From Arenimonas sp. (GTDB lineage: Bacteria; Pseudomonadota; Alphaproteobacteria; Rhizobiales; Rhizobiaceae): a stretch of DNA of 64,000 nucleotides. The position numbers and the translations under genes are program-made. Within the stretch, counting starts at the first letter, position 1. Every line of letters begins with the position of its first letter. This document shows, one piece after another, positions 63,962-64,000 of the stretch. The DNA is taken from contig JAIBEK010000018.1 of assembly GCA_019459145.1 (NCBI GenBank), positions 124,001-188,000 on the forward strand. The letters run 5' to 3'. Below the pieces are notes generated by a model. It did not search any database. It was given only the letters and a program-made list of their open reading frames with translations, and was not told the origin of the DNA.

Positions 63962-64000
63962 ATGGCAGAGGTGCAGGAGCAATCGCCCGAATTGCCGATC
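63962..64000 (+). CDS. Possible start of a gene running off the right edge
   Basis: ATG at 63962 begins MAEVQEQSPELPI, open to the window end (13 codons). There is no ribosome site; a TACAAT five bases upstream would make the message leaderless. Too short to assign a family. Confidence 0.3.
   Translation, partial: MAEVQEQSPELPI

Overview
The window looks like a chromosomal segment of a GC-rich alphaproteobacterium of the Rhizobiaceae (Rhizobium/Agrobacterium/Shinella-like). Pointers are the sitABCD manganese transporter with a Mur/Fur-like box, a short ornithine decarboxylase with a long leader RNA of the alphaproteobacterial speF type, an OmpW gene with an FNR/FixK box, many small conserved rhizobial proteins, and GC-rich palindromic intergenic repeats like the rhizobial mosaic elements. 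Housekeeping genes (lysS, gltX) argue for the chromosome. I see no rRNA, tRNA, CRISPR array, phage or insertion sequence.

Layout. 1-1158: start of a large repetitive surface protein, minus strand, cut by the window edge. 1625-7236: ydcSTUVW-type putrescine/polyamine uptake operon ending in gamma-aminobutyraldehyde dehydrogenase, preceded by a LysR regulator (7497-8405). 8603-9493: DMT-family permease. 9534-11300: a two-domain ArsA ATPase with no other ars gene. 11385-14866: sitABCD, divergent from a histidine-rich membrane-anchored protein (15106-16629) of unknown function. 16784-19990: lysS and gltX with a perfect 45-bp inverted repeat between them. 20525-23225: SLC13-type permease and a TerC protein. 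23332-27004: TetR regulator divergent from an EmrAB-type efflux pair across a 27-bp palindrome. 27171-35708: LacI regulator, xylB, xylA, then a TIM-barrel isomerase, a Gfo/Idh/MocA oxidoreductase and a GH1 beta-glucosidase, together a plant-sugar catabolic block. 35756-36948: HxlR regulator and nitroreductase. 37295-39846: metNIQ methionine importer. 40017-46275: mostly small stand-alone genes including trhO, a CYTH-CHAD pair and eda. 46277-48000: NicO-type nickel/cobalt permease with a DUF1007 protein. 48092-51348: LysR regulator, speF-like leader, ornithine decarboxylase and a GNAT enzyme. 51677-53324: two outer-membrane beta-barrels. 53531-55944: a pyruvyl-transferase-like protein, a GSCFA protein and a small conserved protein. 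56335-58495: COG0523 GTPase with a His-rich loop plus a WD40 protein. 58702-59347: a doubly broken VapBC toxin-antitoxin pair. 59409-63700: creatininase-like enzyme, MarR and LacI regulators, 2-hydroxyacid dehydrogenase and a PuuD-like amidotransferase.

Shared themes. Metal homeostasis recurs (sitABCD, the His-rich protein, TerC, NicO/DUF1007, the COG0523 GTPase, ArsA). Polyamine metabolism appears at both ends (ydcSTUVW, ornithine decarboxylase, a PuuD-like hydrolase). The most promising uncharacterised items are the His-rich protein beside sitABCD, the 5' leader of ornithine decarboxylase, the intergenic repeat families, and the unexplained plus-strand terminator near 20400. Nothing here is clearly a new multi-gene system. 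All family names come from reading motifs by eye, without any database search.
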